This document shows, piece by piece, positions 25,571-36,200 of a DNA stretch of 64,000 nucleotides (its first letter is position 1; each line of letters starts with the position of its first letter). Location of the stretch: NCBI RefSeq assembly GCF_029854195.1, contig NZ_CP122960.1, positions 2,796,001 through 2,860,000 on the forward strand. The letters are read 5' to 3'. The notes below the pieces were generated by a model. The model was not told where the DNA came from, did not search any database, and saw only the letters and a program-made list of their open reading frames with translations. Both the position numbers and the translations under genes were made by a program. The stretch is from Amylibacter sp. IMCC11727 (GTDB lineage Bacteria > Pseudomonadota > Alphaproteobacteria > Rhodobacterales > Rhodobacteraceae).

Positions 25571-26500
25571 TTAAGTTGTTTCCGTTTCTATTTTTTCAGC
25601 ATGCCGTTTGTTGGCACGTTTGTCGCCAAAAAGTTGGCGTTGTTCGAGGAACGCGCGCTGCGCGTTATAAAAGCTCTGTAAAAATTCGAGGTTTTCAGAC
25701 GGTTGTACTTTGTCTGCGAAATCGATCTTTTTGCGGATTTGTTTGACCACTGCATCAATCGTATTTTTGCGCCGCATTGCGGTTGAGGCATTATAGACAG
25801 ACGCATCGGCGCGCAGCAAATCTTCGAGCGTTTGCAATTCGAACGCGCCATAGTGTTCCAACTGGTGCGACAGGAAAGTGAACTTTGATGCTTTGACGTT
25901 GCTTACACTTGGCGACAAGGCCAAGTCTTTGAGCAGGATCGGTTTAGGCAAATGGATGACAAACGTCCCCGCGATCATATCACCCAGTCGTTGGCTGCGC
26001 CGATTGAACAACGGCACCGCAATCACACCGCAAATCCATGCAAGCGATATCAAAGACCACATCGGGCTTGCCGCCGAAAGGGAAAACAACAAGGTGCCCG
26101 GCAAGAAAATCTCTGCCTCTTTCATCAGATTGCGCACCACAAGTGATTGCGCCGTCAACGACCCGCTGTCCGCAGCAATCACCTTAATTTTCACCATCCG
26201 TTTGCCCAGCGTTTGCCCGTTCCACAGCAATTCGGACACCACGTAATACGGAATACGAATAAGGAAAAACAACATGGACGCGATGGCCATCATGGTGTTT
26301 GGCGTGGAGAGCCCGATGGAGCCCAGGAAAATCAACAGCGCAATCGCCGCGATAAATGTGATCAGGATATCGACCAATTGCGCCCCAAACCGCACGCCAA
26401 AGGTGGCGATTTCAAAATAAAGCGGCACGCCTTCTGGTGGCATCAATTCGTCAAATCCGGGCCGTTCGGGTTTGGCGCGTTTTTTGAACCAGAACCTCAT
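25571..26500 (-). CDS. RDD-family membrane protein
   Basis: A 309-aa protein. The RDD region (about 25-170) contains VRFGAQLVDILIT, GQTLGKRMVKIKV and RRSQRLGDMIAGTFV. The C-terminal half (about 180-309) is cytosolic and helical. I chose the ATG at 26500 because it overlaps the preceding stop by 4 bp. RDD proteins near MoxR genes are common, with unclear function. Confidence 0.85.
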   Translation of the reverse strand: MRFWFKKRAKPERPGFDELMPPEGVPLYFEIATFGVRFGAQLVDILITFIAAIALLIFLGSIGLSTPNTMMAIASMLFFLIRIPYYVVSELLWNGQTLGKRMVKIKVIAADSGSLTAQSLVVRNLMKEAEIFLPGTLLFSLSAASPMWSLISLAWICGVIAVPLFNRRSQRLGDMIAGTFVIHLPKPILLKDLALSPSVSNVKASKFTFLSHQLEHYGAFELQTLEDLLRADASVYNASTAMRRKNTIDAVVKQIRKKIDFADKVQPSENLEFLQSFYNAQRAFLEQRQLFGDKRANKRHAEKIETETT

Positions 26501-27498
26501 GATCGGGACCGCCCTGCCAATACGAACCATGCGAGCCACAGCCCGCCGATCCCCCAGCCAATGACCAACCGCGCGGTGCGATCTTGGATCAATTGCCGAC
26601 CGAACCCTTCGAGGAGTGCTGCGGCAATCAACATAATGGCAGCAACCAACGCCAGCTTTACCGCATCTTTACCCGCATCACGCAATGCGTCTTTGCGAGT
26701 ACGTTGCCCAGGAAACAGCACGGCCGCACCCAATTGCACACCGCCGCCACACGCGATGCAAATGGCCGAAAGTTCGGTCACACCGTGAATCGAAAGCCAC
26801 CCTGCAAGGTCCAGCCCCAAGCCCCGTTCCACATGCAGCGCATAAAACGCCCCAAGGATCAGACCATTGTAAAACGTCAGCAGGATCGCAGGAACGCATA
26901 GAAACGCGCCCAGCCCAAAGACGAAAATGGCGATACGCGTGTTGTGCGAAAACAGATATGTGGCAAAGGCTCCAAGACCATTTACCTTTGGATCGCTATC
27001 ATAAATGACCCCGCGCAAAAACTCGGTGGAGCTGTCAGGCCCACGCCCGCCCGCCAATTCAGGGGGCATGAAAACATAAAACCAAGACGCGTTTTCAAAG
27101 AATAGGAAATATCCTGCTGCTGCGCCCAGAAACATGCACAGAAACCCGATCAGGATATAAACCCACGACCGCCGCATCGCTTGGGGTGCCCCTTGCGTGA
27201 GGAATTTGCGCAGCAATCCACCCAAGCGTTCTTGGGGGGCGTAAACGCTTAGATATGCGCGTGAGGTCAGCGCCTCTAGGTATCGCAACAAAGCCCGATC
27301 AAGCGAGATCTGCCGTGCAATGGACAGGGCCGTTGTGCTGCGCCGATAGAGGCTTGCCAGATCGCGGGCCTCCGCAAAGGTCATACGGTTAAACCCTTGC
27401 CGTTCTGCCTTTGATGTTAAGGCTTCGAGTTTGCGCCAATCTGTTTCTCGTTCTGCACGAAAGCGCGCGGATCGCATGACATCGGTTTGATCGCTCAT
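26497..27498 (-). CDS. stage II sporulation protein M-like membrane protein
   Basis: A 333-aa protein with a soluble N-terminal helical region (about 1-105) and a membrane part with about 5-6 helices (about 110-325; FLCMFLGAAAGYFLF, IHGVTELSAICIACGGG). The ATG shares a base with the stop of the DUF58 gene (TAATG). SpoIIM-like proteins outside spore-formers commonly sit in MoxR operons; no sporulation is implied. Confidence 0.85.
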   Translation of the reverse strand: MSDQTDVMRSARFRAERETDWRKLEALTSKAERQGFNRMTFAEARDLASLYRRSTTALSIARQISLDRALLRYLEALTSRAYLSVYAPQERLGGLLRKFLTQGAPQAMRRSWVYILIGFLCMFLGAAAGYFLFFENASWFYVFMPPELAGGRGPDSSTEFLRGVIYDSDPKVNGLGAFATYLFSHNTRIAIFVFGLGAFLCVPAILLTFYNGLILGAFYALHVERGLGLDLAGWLSIHGVTELSAICIACGGGVQLGAAVLFPGQRTRKDALRDAGKDAVKLALVAAIMLIAAALLEGFGRQLIQDRTARLVIGWGIGGLWLAWFVLAGRSRS

Positions 27499-28763
27499 TA
27501 GATCACCTCTCGCGCTTTGATATCGAGATATGCGGAAATCAGTTGTGCCGTTACCGTGCCAGGCTTGGCGTCCACAATTGTCACCCCAAGGGAAGCCAAC
27601 CGCCCCAACACCACTTGACGTTCATTCAGGGTTTGCCCTGCGGCCACCAATTCGGCCACTTGATCCATGTCATCTGGTGCGGATTCCGTCATATTTTCCA
27701 AATTAGGATCGCGCATGATCACAAAAATAACCGCGTGCCGTTTGGACAGAACGCTGATGTTTTCCACCATCAGTTCTGCGGTCGTTGTGTCCACAAAATC
27801 GGAAAAAATAATGATCAGACTGCGTTTGGGCGTGCGGGCGTTTAATTCTGTCATGGCCAGCGTGTGATTGGTTTCCAAACTCACGTAATCCAGCTCTGAC
27901 GTGCGCAGGCGGATCGAAGGGAACGCCGCGCGACCCGGTTTGGGTTCCACAAACACATTCGGGCGCGTGTCATAGGCATAAAAGCCAACCATATCCCCGC
28001 CCAACGCCGCGGCCCAAGCGGTGGCCAGTGCCGCTGTAACCGCATGATCAATCTTTGGCAGCCCCGCAATTTCTTCGCGCATCAAATAGCCGTTGTCCAA
28101 GGCCACAATCACATGGTGGTTTCGTTCGGCCCGCAATTCGCGCGAAACCAAGTTGCGGTGGCGTGCGGACCGTTTCCAATCAATAGATTTCACATCCATA
28201 CCCGTCACAAAATCCCGCAACTGGTGAAATTCCGTGCCTTCCCCCACCGCGCGGTTTTCTTTCATGCCGTACATGCTCGACAACACAATCGACGTGATCT
28301 GACCAGATTGCACCAGCCGAATATTGGGGACGACTTTAACATCCAGCGAGAGAGCCAAGGTTGGCACCCGTTCAAACAGTTTAAATCGGGACGACCAAAT
28401 CAAATGCAGTTTATTGATGGACCAACTGCCCCGCCGCACGGCGCGAACAGGAACCTGCGTTTCCACATCAGACCCAAACGAAATACTGTCAGGCCCTGAC
28501 AGGCCTTCGGGCCAATCAACCTTGCCTGTCATGCCGTTCGTGGGTGGAGAAATCTCAAACAAGAAATTTTCTGTTTCGCCGACAAACATTTCAGGAGGAA
28601 CGACAACGTTCACTTCTTTTCGGGGCGCGCGCGATAAGAACAGGTCTATCAACACCGCAAGGCCAAGCACGACCCAAGGGGCAAGCGCTGCATCACGCAG
28701 CCCTTGGCCGAGGACCAAAACCATGGCCGAAATGGCGAGTGCGACAGCACCCGCCAAAAGCAA
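27498..28763 (-). CDS. DUF58 domain protein
   Basis: A 421-aa protein (from TTG 28763) with two N-terminal transmembrane helices, and the DUF58 core near residues 185-225 (EFHQLRDFVTGMDVKSIDW, then KRSARHRNLVSRE) followed by a VWA-like half (VIVALDNG). The true start may lie a few codons upstream at a non-standard codon (CTG or ATA at 28784-28779), which would give a basic IRPSRR leader and overlap the MoxR stop. DUF58 proteins are the usual partners of MoxR ATPases. Confidence 0.85.
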   Translation of the reverse strand: MLLAGAVALAISAMVLVLGQGLRDAALAPWVVLGLAVLIDLFLSRAPRKEVNVVVPPEMFVGETENFLFEISPPTNGMTGKVDWPEGLSGPDSISFGSDVETQVPVRAVRRGSWSINKLHLIWSSRFKLFERVPTLALSLDVKVVPNIRLVQSGQITSIVLSSMYGMKENRAVGEGTEFHQLRDFVTGMDVKSIDWKRSARHRNLVSRELRAERNHHVIVALDNGYLMREEIAGLPKIDHAVTAALATAWAAALGGDMVGFYAYDTRPNVFVEPKPGRAAFPSIRLRTSELDYVSLETNHTLAMTELNARTPKRSLIIIFSDFVDTTTAELMVENISVLSKRHAVIFVIMRDPNLENMTESAPDDMDQVAELVAAGQTLNERQVVLGRLASLGVTIVDAKPGTVTAQLISAYLDIKAREVI

Positions 28764-28780
28764 TCTGCGCGAAGGACGTA

Positions 28781-29737
28781 TCAGCGGGGGGCCTCAACTT
28801 GGTTAAGGATGTTTTCAAGGGATTGCACTGATGTGCGCCCTTCGATTTCAGCGCCCGGGCCAAGCACGATCCGGTGACGCATAGAGGGTACGAACAGGCG
28901 TTTCACATCATCAGGGATCGCAAAATCGCGTCCTTGTAACGCGGCGGCGGCACGGGTTGCAGCCGCCAGGGCATCTGCCGCGCGGGTCGAAGCGCCATAA
29001 GAAATATCAGGGCTGTTCCGCGTGGCGCGTACCAGACGCAGGATATAGGCCAGAATGTCATCATCAATGATAATGCTGTCCACCACATCACGGCTTTCTT
29101 GCAGCGCTTTGGCATCCAGAACGCTCTCAAGCTGTCCTGTGACCCCAGCAGAATCCAGTGGTTCTGCTGCGTGATGTTTCAAAATCGCCATCTCGGTGGC
29201 TTCATCAGGGAATTCCAACACGATCTTGAATAAGAACCGGTCAAGTTGTGCTTCTGGCAGGGGATAGGTTCCTTGCTGTTCAATTGGGTTTTGCGTGGCA
29301 ATAACGATAAATTCGGACCCCAAATCATGGTCTTTGCCATCAATGCTGACCACCCGTTCGTTCATGGCCTGCAACAGCGCCGCTTGTGTTTTGGGCGGAG
29401 CGCGGTTGATTTCATCGGCCAGCAGTACTTGGCTGAACACAGGCCCTTTGGTCAGCGTGAATTCAGAGGTTTGAAAATTGAAAATCGACGTGCCCAAAAC
29501 ATCGCCTGGCATCAGATCAGGCGTGAACTGGATGCGCCCGAAATCAAGGTTCAACGCCCCTGCGAAACTGCGTGCCAGCAGGGTCTTCGCGGTGCCGGGC
29601 GGCCCTTCGAGCAGGGCATGGCCTTTGGCAAACAAGGTGATAAGCAACAGGTCAATGACCTCTTCCTGACCATGGACGGTCTTGGAAATTTCGGCGCGAA
29701 AGGCTTCGGCGCGCGCGTGAAGGGCTTCAAGTGTCAT
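28781..29737 (-). CDS. MoxR-family AAA+ ATPase
   Basis: A 318-aa AAA+ protein: Walker A GPPGTAKT (about 41-48), Walker B VLLADEIN (about 105-112), sensor-1 ATQNP, Arg finger-region LDRF. MoxR ATPases act as chaperones or maturation factors for VWA/DUF58 client proteins. The start overlaps the DUF4350 gene by 11 bp. This is the likely energy source for the seven-gene operon. Confidence 0.93.
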   Translation of the reverse strand: MTLEALHARAEAFRAEISKTVHGQEEVIDLLLITLFAKGHALLEGPPGTAKTLLARSFAGALNLDFGRIQFTPDLMPGDVLGTSIFNFQTSEFTLTKGPVFSQVLLADEINRAPPKTQAALLQAMNERVVSIDGKDHDLGSEFIVIATQNPIEQQGTYPLPEAQLDRFLFKIVLEFPDEATEMAILKHHAAEPLDSAGVTGQLESVLDAKALQESRDVVDSIIIDDDILAYILRLVRATRNSPDISYGASTRAADALAAATRAAAALQGRDFAIPDDVKRLFVPSMRHRIVLGPGAEIEGRTSVQSLENILNQVEAPR

Positions 29738-31028
29738 CGTTTAACTGCTCCAAAATACGTTCGAGTTTGTCGACATTGGCAATGGCCGCTGTCGCAGAAA
29801 GGTTAGAAGGCTGGGTGCGAATGGCGTTTAGCGTGTCTTGCAGCGGGGTCACCAAATCAGGGCGTTTGCGGCGGACAAAGCGCACCGCCGCATCCGGATC
29901 ATTTTTATGGGTTGGCCCCAAATTACGCGCTGCAATGGCGGACAAACGCACGTTGGCATAATCCGCCAGCAACGCACCGTCCTGTTCGGTTAGCCGCATC
30001 AGACGCGCCGCAGCTTGATTGGCCACGCGTTTGGATGCGTCCACTTCGGTTTTGCGGCGTAAAATCGGGCCGAACCGCGCACTGGCACGCCACAAGATCA
30101 GGGCAAACAGGATGCCACCACTGAGCCAGAGGACAGAAAACGGGTAGGCAAAGAATTGTTTCAAATCGGCCCAGGTGCGGTCCCGTTGGACCCCTTCGAA
30201 TTGATTGATCAGCCAAACCTGATCGGAATAATCAATCATCAACGTTCGATCATCCGCTAAAGGCAAAATCAAATCCCGCGCGATCACCGCGTTGTCACCA
30301 AGGCGTATGCCGTGATTGTTCAACAGATCGGGATCAGACAGCACCCACGCGAAATCATCGCTCGCGCTGTCACCTGACATTGGGCATCGGCCCAGAACCA
30401 TTTCCCCTTCGCGCCCAACCATGGGAATACAGCCGCGCCCTTCAAAGACTTGCGCTTGATAAAGAACCGCCGTTGCCTTGGAATTGTCAGGCAGACGCAC
30501 GGTGAACTTGCTGAAATCTTGCGGCAACACTGATACCGCGCCAATTTTGGCAGGCATGATGTCGTGCAAAACTTTTGTCGGAGCACCTTTGGCCACCAGC
30601 AATTCGGGATGCGCCTTACCTGTGAGCCGCATTCCGCTGCGCCACTTGGGCAGCACGTACATGGTTTGCACGATACGACCCTTGCGCCGCACGACCCCTG
30701 TGCGCAGATCGTATTCATCGCTTTGGGCCAAGAACTCTTCGGTATTGCGCGGCGTCACGCGGCGCTGGTCCAAATTGGTGTCGAAAATCGGCAGAATACG
30801 CAATCCGATCACATCAGGATCGCTGGTCCAGCCCCCTGTGAAACTGCGTACAGGATGACCTTTGGCGGCGACCCAAGATTGCAACCCATCATACCCCGCA
30901 GGGGATTTTCGCAATTGCTGTTGGCTGCCAGAGGCAAAATAAATCAAGATGCCAACCAGCACCAAAACCCCTGCCCCGATCAGCAACAAATCTGTGCGGC
31001 TTTCGCGCCCTGTGCTTTCACCGCTCAT
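29727..31028 (-). CDS. DUF4350 domain membrane protein
   Basis: A 433-aa protein with an N-terminal transmembrane helix (about 14-34), a periplasmic DUF4350-type region (about 40-270), a second helix (about 292-312) and a cytosolic C-terminal domain. The ATG at 31028 overlaps the DUF4129 gene stop by 4 bp; longer frames are out of place. In other bacteria DUF4350 genes sit between DUF4129 and MoxR genes, as here. Confidence 0.82.
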   Translation of the reverse strand: MSGESTGRESRTDLLLIGAGVLVLVGILIYFASGSQQQLRKSPAGYDGLQSWVAAKGHPVRSFTGGWTSDPDVIGLRILPIFDTNLDQRRVTPRNTEEFLAQSDEYDLRTGVVRRKGRIVQTMYVLPKWRSGMRLTGKAHPELLVAKGAPTKVLHDIMPAKIGAVSVLPQDFSKFTVRLPDNSKATAVLYQAQVFEGRGCIPMVGREGEMVLGRCPMSGDSASDDFAWVLSDPDLLNNHGIRLGDNAVIARDLILPLADDRTLMIDYSDQVWLINQFEGVQRDRTWADLKQFFAYPFSVLWLSGGILFALILWRASARFGPILRRKTEVDASKRVANQAAARLMRLTEQDGALLADYANVRLSAIAARNLGPTHKNDPDAAVRFVRRKRPDLVTPLQDTLNAIRTQPSNLSATAAIANVDKLERILEQLNDDT

Positions 31029-31741
31029 AGGGACAGCTCCCGCAGCAGGGGTTTCGCACGCGCGGCAAAATCGGCGAATTCTTCTTCGCTGACGTCTCTC
31101 TCCCCAAAGTGAACCAATTCGCCCTTTAGAACCAAGGCACTTAGTTCGGGCAGGTATCGGCTGTCTTTGGGCATGCGGCGCAACACATCGCGCGCGGTCC
31201 AACTGCGTTGCAGCAACAGATCATTGGCGGACACCGCTTTGTAGATAAGCAACTGCGCCAAACTGATCAGTGCTTGCTGTCGATCAGGATTGTTTAAGAT
31301 GCCGTCAAAGGATTGCATATCAACGGGTGCAGATGTTGCCTGCCGTGTGCGACCTGATTTTGCGCGTTTGGCGTTTTCGGCATCGCTGCGCAGCACCACC
31401 GACCCTGCGCCGCCAAATTTGTAAAACAAAAACAGGATGACAAACAAAATGGCCCCAGCAATCAGCGCCGTGGCAGGATCAAACTCTGACACACCAGAGC
31501 GCGAACGGGTTGTCCGTTCTTCCTGTGGTTTTGGTTTTTCAGTGGTTTGAAGATCAGGTTTTGGTCCATTGGGATCATAGTATTGCACATCACTTTGCAC
31601 GCCTTTCAGGCGCAGTGTGCTTTGGTATTCTTCAGATATTTCTGGGGTTTCAAGTAAAACAGCAGTGTCTTGAGCGCGTGCAATTTGAGGGACCAAAACA
31701 CCCAAAATCAAACCCACGTATAAAAGACGAAAACCTATCAT
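31025..31741 (-). CDS. DUF4129 domain protein, first gene of MoxR operon
   Basis: A 238-aa protein with a signal peptide or anchor (residues 1-23), an acidic linker, a transmembrane helix (about 92-108) and a cytosolic C-terminal DUF4129 domain (about 145-238; WTARDVLRRMPKD). AAGGA precedes the ATG. It starts the operon running left to 24770 and is divergent from the CoA-transferase gene. Confidence 0.82.
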   Translation of the reverse strand: MIGFRLLYVGLILGVLVPQIARAQDTAVLLETPEISEEYQSTLRLKGVQSDVQYYDPNGPKPDLQTTEKPKPQEERTTRSRSGVSEFDPATALIAGAILFVILFLFYKFGGAGSVVLRSDAENAKRAKSGRTRQATSAPVDMQSFDGILNNPDRQQALISLAQLLIYKAVSANDLLLQRSWTARDVLRRMPKDSRYLPELSALVLKGELVHFGERDVSEEEFADFAARAKPLLRELSL

Positions 31742-31917
31742 TCCTTGGAATCTAGGTTAGCCGAAATCAGAACACAACTGCGATAACGCTCAGCAGTTGA
31801 GTTTTTCTCGTGTCGATAAACTTTGTGGCATTTGCGATGAAATATTGGCCCTTTGCGTTGTTTTCAGTTCCGCAGATTCGTAAGCAAAGTCCAACACGAC
31901 GAAAAGAAAAGACACCG

Positions 31918-33132
31918 ATGCAAAACGATACATCTTCTCCTCCTACTGGTCCGTTGGCTGGCCTGCGCGTTCTGGATCTTTCCCGTATTCTGGCAGGGCC
32001 GACCTGTACGCAGCTTTTGGGGGATTACGGCGCGGACATTATCAAGGTGGAAAAACCGGGGCTTGGGGATGACACCCGTGCGTGGGGGCCGCCCTATGTG
32101 ACGGGTAAAGATGGGCAGCCTACATCCGAAAGCGCGTATTACCTGTCGGCAAACCGCAACAAACGGTCCGTTGCGATTGACATTGCCACCACAGAGGGCG
32201 CGGCCAAGATCAAAGCTTTGGCGCGTCATTGTGATATTGTGATTGAGAATTTCAAAACAGGCGGGCTGAAGAAATATGGCCTTGATGCGCAAACCTTGCT
32301 GCAAGACCATCCCAGCCTGATTTACTGTTCCATTACGGGATTTGGGCAAACAGGGCCAAATGCGCACAAACCTGGCTATGATCTATTGGCACAAGCCTTT
32401 GGCGGGATCATGAGCCTGACGGGTGATCCTGATGGGGAGCCCATGAAGGTCGGTGTTGGCATTGCTGATGTTGTCTGTGGTCTTTACGCCTCGACCGCGA
32501 TTTTGGCTGCTTTGCGCCACCGCGATCAGACAGGTGTGGGCCAGCATATTGATGTTGCACTGGCCGATACCACGGTGTCTTGGCTGGTGAATGCTGGGAC
32601 AAATTATCTGACCTCTGGGCAGGAACAGCCGCGATTGGGCAATCAGCACCCCAATATCGTGCCTTATCAAGTGTTCAAGGCAGCGGATGGGCATCTGATT
32701 GTCGCCGCGGGCAATGATGCCCAATATGCGCGGTTCTGCGAGATTTTGGATCGTGCTGATTTGGCTACCGACCCGAAATTCGCCACCAACATTGCGCGTA
32801 TCGAACACCGCGATGACATCGTTTCGATCCTTTCGGATGAAATCGCAAAACACAAAAAGCATGATCTGGTGGCCGCGATGGAAAGCAGCAATGTGCCAGG
32901 CGGGTCCATCAACACCCTGTCCGAAGTCTTTGCTTCGGATCAAGTGGCCGCGCGGGGAATGAAGATCGAAATGCCAGTGGAAGATGCCGCAAAGGGCCGT
33001 GTGGATTTGATCGGCAATCCGGTTAAGTTCAGCGAAACGCCCGTAACCTATCGCCATGCGCCGCCCACCTGTGGGCAACACACAGATGAGGTGCTGCGCA
33101 TGATTTTGAAAGACGATGGAACGAACGCTTAA
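31918..33132 (+). CDS. CaiB/BaiF-type (class III) CoA-transferase
   Basis: A 404-aa protein with family signatures LAGLRVLDLSRILAGP, GADIIKVEKPG, NRNKRSVAID and GYDLLAQAFGG. Class III transferases move CoA between carboxylic acids through an aspartyl intermediate (a candidate Asp is in GVGIADVVCGLY). The ATG at 31918 begins MQNDTSS; a longer frame gives an unlikely hydrophobic leader. The acid substrates are not predictable. It is a single gene. Confidence 0.88.
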   Translation: MQNDTSSPPTGPLAGLRVLDLSRILAGPTCTQLLGDYGADIIKVEKPGLGDDTRAWGPPYVTGKDGQPTSESAYYLSANRNKRSVAIDIATTEGAAKIKALARHCDIVIENFKTGGLKKYGLDAQTLLQDHPSLIYCSITGFGQTGPNAHKPGYDLLAQAFGGIMSLTGDPDGEPMKVGVGIADVVCGLYASTAILAALRHRDQTGVGQHIDVALADTTVSWLVNAGTNYLTSGQEQPRLGNQHPNIVPYQVFKAADGHLIVAAGNDAQYARFCEILDRADLATDPKFATNIARIEHRDDIVSILSDEIAKHKKHDLVAAMESSNVPGGSINTLSEVFASDQVAARGMKIEMPVEDAAKGRVDLIGNPVKFSETPVTYRHAPPTCGQHTDEVLRMILKDDGTNA

Positions 33133-33145
33133 AGCGTTTCGCTTT
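33124..33145 (+). terminator. weak hairpin over the CoA-transferase stop codon
   Basis: AACGCT-TAA-AGCGTT (33124-33138) forms a 6-bp stem with the stop codon in the loop, followed by TCGCTTTT. It is a plausible but weak terminator for the CoA-transferase gene. Confidence 0.35.
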
Positions 33146-33241
33146 TACCTTGAAACATTTGTTGTGATTGAAACGCAAGAAATCCCATTACCGTCAAGCG
33201 GTTAGCGAAACGCATGTGAGTCAACAACATCGCTCACCGCT

Positions 33242-36200
33242 CTAGTCTGGGTCGGGTCGGTATCCAGCTTCGGCGGCCTTGCGCAGAGAATCTGCGGCAC
33301 TGTTCAAATGCCCCCCCACTGCGCGCAGCAAACTGCCCGCCACGGACGCATCGTTTTCGATTACGGCGTTCAGTTCTGATGCACCGATACGCAAGAAAAC
33401 AGTGTCTTCTATCGCAATCAGATCGAGGACGCGCACATCATCAAGGATCACCGCCAGATCACCGATCAATCGGCCTGGGTTGATTTCGGTTACGAGCCGT
33501 TCGGCATCGCTGCCCACTTCCCAAAACAGCCCCGCCTTGCCCGACACACACAAATAGGCCGCATCGGCAGGCTCATCCTTGCGGAACACCGTGTGGCCTG
33601 CTTTGGCGTTGTACCACTGTGCACTATAGGCCAGCAGACGTTGGTTTTTCAGATCAATGCCTTTAAACAAATCCGCCTTGGACACAGCGGCCAGTTTGCG
33701 GTTCAAATCGTCGCGTGACATGTCGTCAGAGCGCAGATCAATGTTTTGTCGCCCCCCATCAATACGGCCGTTTTCGATTTCGATAAACATGTCATAGGTT
33801 TCGGGCGCATTGAAATGATCTTCGATGAAAATCTTGGTGGCGTCTGGCATTAAGTCACCAATGCGTTCGCGCATTTTGCTGCGGCTGTCGGCGTCATGGC
33901 TGCTGAGCGCGCTTTGCAAAATCAGGATATCAGGCTTTTTTATCCCTGCGCGACTGATCGCAGCGCGTTCGCGGAACACCGCTGGCAGGTTTGTTCCACC
34001 AATACCCATCTCTAAATCAAAAATAGATTGCGCCGCTTGCCGCCGCCACCCATGCGCATTGATCACCTCGACCACGATGTCTTCGACTTTTTTGTCCCGT
34101 GCCCCTGCCATATTTGAGATGCGCCCAAAAATGGCATTCCCCAAAACAGACATGACGGGGATGTATTTGTCTGGGTTGATCTTTTCAAACAATCCGCCCA
34201 GTTCCTGCACCAAATGGTCCGCACTTTTCTTGCGAATGTCCAACACGCGCTCTTTAAAGGCCTCATCAAAGGCAGGGCCGATTTGTTCCGCAGAAAAGGC
34301 AAATGGCACGGTCATCAGCAAGGACAATTCCTCATCGCTTAGCCCATCATTGCCCAACTTGATGCGTTTCATGTGAATGTCGGACAGCTGTTGATAGAGC
34401 GCGTCTTCCATGTTCAGGCGGCGAAACAGCGGGTGATCTGTGCCGTCTGACCCAAAGGTGGCGATCAGGTTCCCAACCACGCTTGAGGACATTTCGGTAA
34501 GGGGTTCGATCAAACCTTCTGATCTGAGGACCCGCAAAAATCCTTCGCTGGCGGCCAAAGTGGTTTGTTGCAAAAACCGTACTGGCAACGCGTACATCAG
34601 GTTGCTGCCGAGGGGAGACACAGGGTTGAACTTTTCTGGATCAAAGGGGTGAACCACATCCATCAATCCAGCCGCATTTAATTTTTGAGCAATTTCCGGT
34701 CGCAAATCCACGATCAGTTTTGCCAGTTCAGGCTGTGTTTCTGGGTTCATGCGATTGCGCAGGGCACGACGCACCATGAATTCATCAATGCCCATGGCTT
34801 CGACAATTTGGAACCACCAATCGCGGATGGCTTCGTCACTTTCAAACCCCGCCTGTTGTGGATCGACCCAAGTTGCCACCAAAGGATCAAGACTGTTGCC
34901 AGAGCGTTTGGCCTCTTCCAGCCAAGCGTTAAATTCGGCCCGCATGTCTTCTTGTATTTGCGGATTGTGTTTTAGGGGCAGCATCAGGTTGTCCCCCAAT
35001 GTTCCGTCAAACATATAGGGGCTGGAATGGGCATATCCGATGCGGCTGCCCACGACACCCTGGTGTAGATCGTTCAAGGGTTGGCCAGCAATCGTTACCG
35101 CACCACGATAGGGGATCACCTCGCGGGTCAGCAAATCAGCAAAGGCTTGGCTTGCGGACTCGCTGCTGGATTTAACGGCAACGCGCGCACCTGCTGGGAT
35201 GGTCAGGTTCAGGTCATCCAAAATAACGTGATCACTTTCATCGCGCACGGTCACGTTTTTCAAAACGATGTCCCCATGCAGGCTTGGGTTTTGCGCAGGT
35301 TCCCCTTCGAATAACGCGTCTTCCACCAGTGTTTTGGGGGCGAACCGTTCTGTGACAACCTCCCAGCGCAGCGCCATGTCCTGTGTTTGGTTGTAATAGG
35401 CCAACAGCTCTTTCCAAGGGGAGGACAAATCTTTGTAAGCCGCAAGCGCCGCCACCAAAGCACCCACTGTGATTTGCCCCTGAATGGCCAGAAAACCCCC
35501 AACGGAATAGAAAAAGAACGGAGTCAGTTGGTTGATGAAGTTGTTCAGGAACTTCATAAAAAACTTTTTCTGATAGATCTGAAAACGAATGCCAAACAAC
35601 GCGCCCAATCGGTTGGAAAACAGCGCCAAACGGAACCGCAACCCACCGTTCACGCGAATGTCGCTAACCCCAGCCGCCGTTTCGCCGATATCTGCCGCCA
35701 ATCTGCGCACTTCTTGAATGCGCGATTTGTTCAGCAGGTTGATCTGTCTTTGCAATTTCGGGATCAGCCACGCCTGCAACGGGATCAACGCCACAGAGGC
35801 AAGGCCGAACCAAAAGCTCTGCGCAAACAGAAAAGTGAGAATGGTCAGCATCTGGCCTGCTTGGAACACGGGCTGAGAGAGCATATCACCCATTAGCCCG
35901 CCCATCGGCTCGGCCTCGGATGTGACCATAGACACCAATTCCCCTTGCGAAGTTTTGCGGAAATACGGGCGCGGGAAACGCAACATGCGGCTGAGCAATT
36001 GAAACCGGAACCGACGCAACAAGCGTTCCGCCAGCACACCCTTCATCGTGTTCAGACGCATTTTCAACAGACCGTTGGCCAAAACGGACAACAAGAACCC
36101 ACCACACAAGAGCAACAGAAACTGGATTTGGCTAAACTCGTAACCAAGCAGACTGACAGGGCTCCCGTCCCCGCCGATGGCATCGTTGATGATCCGCTTA

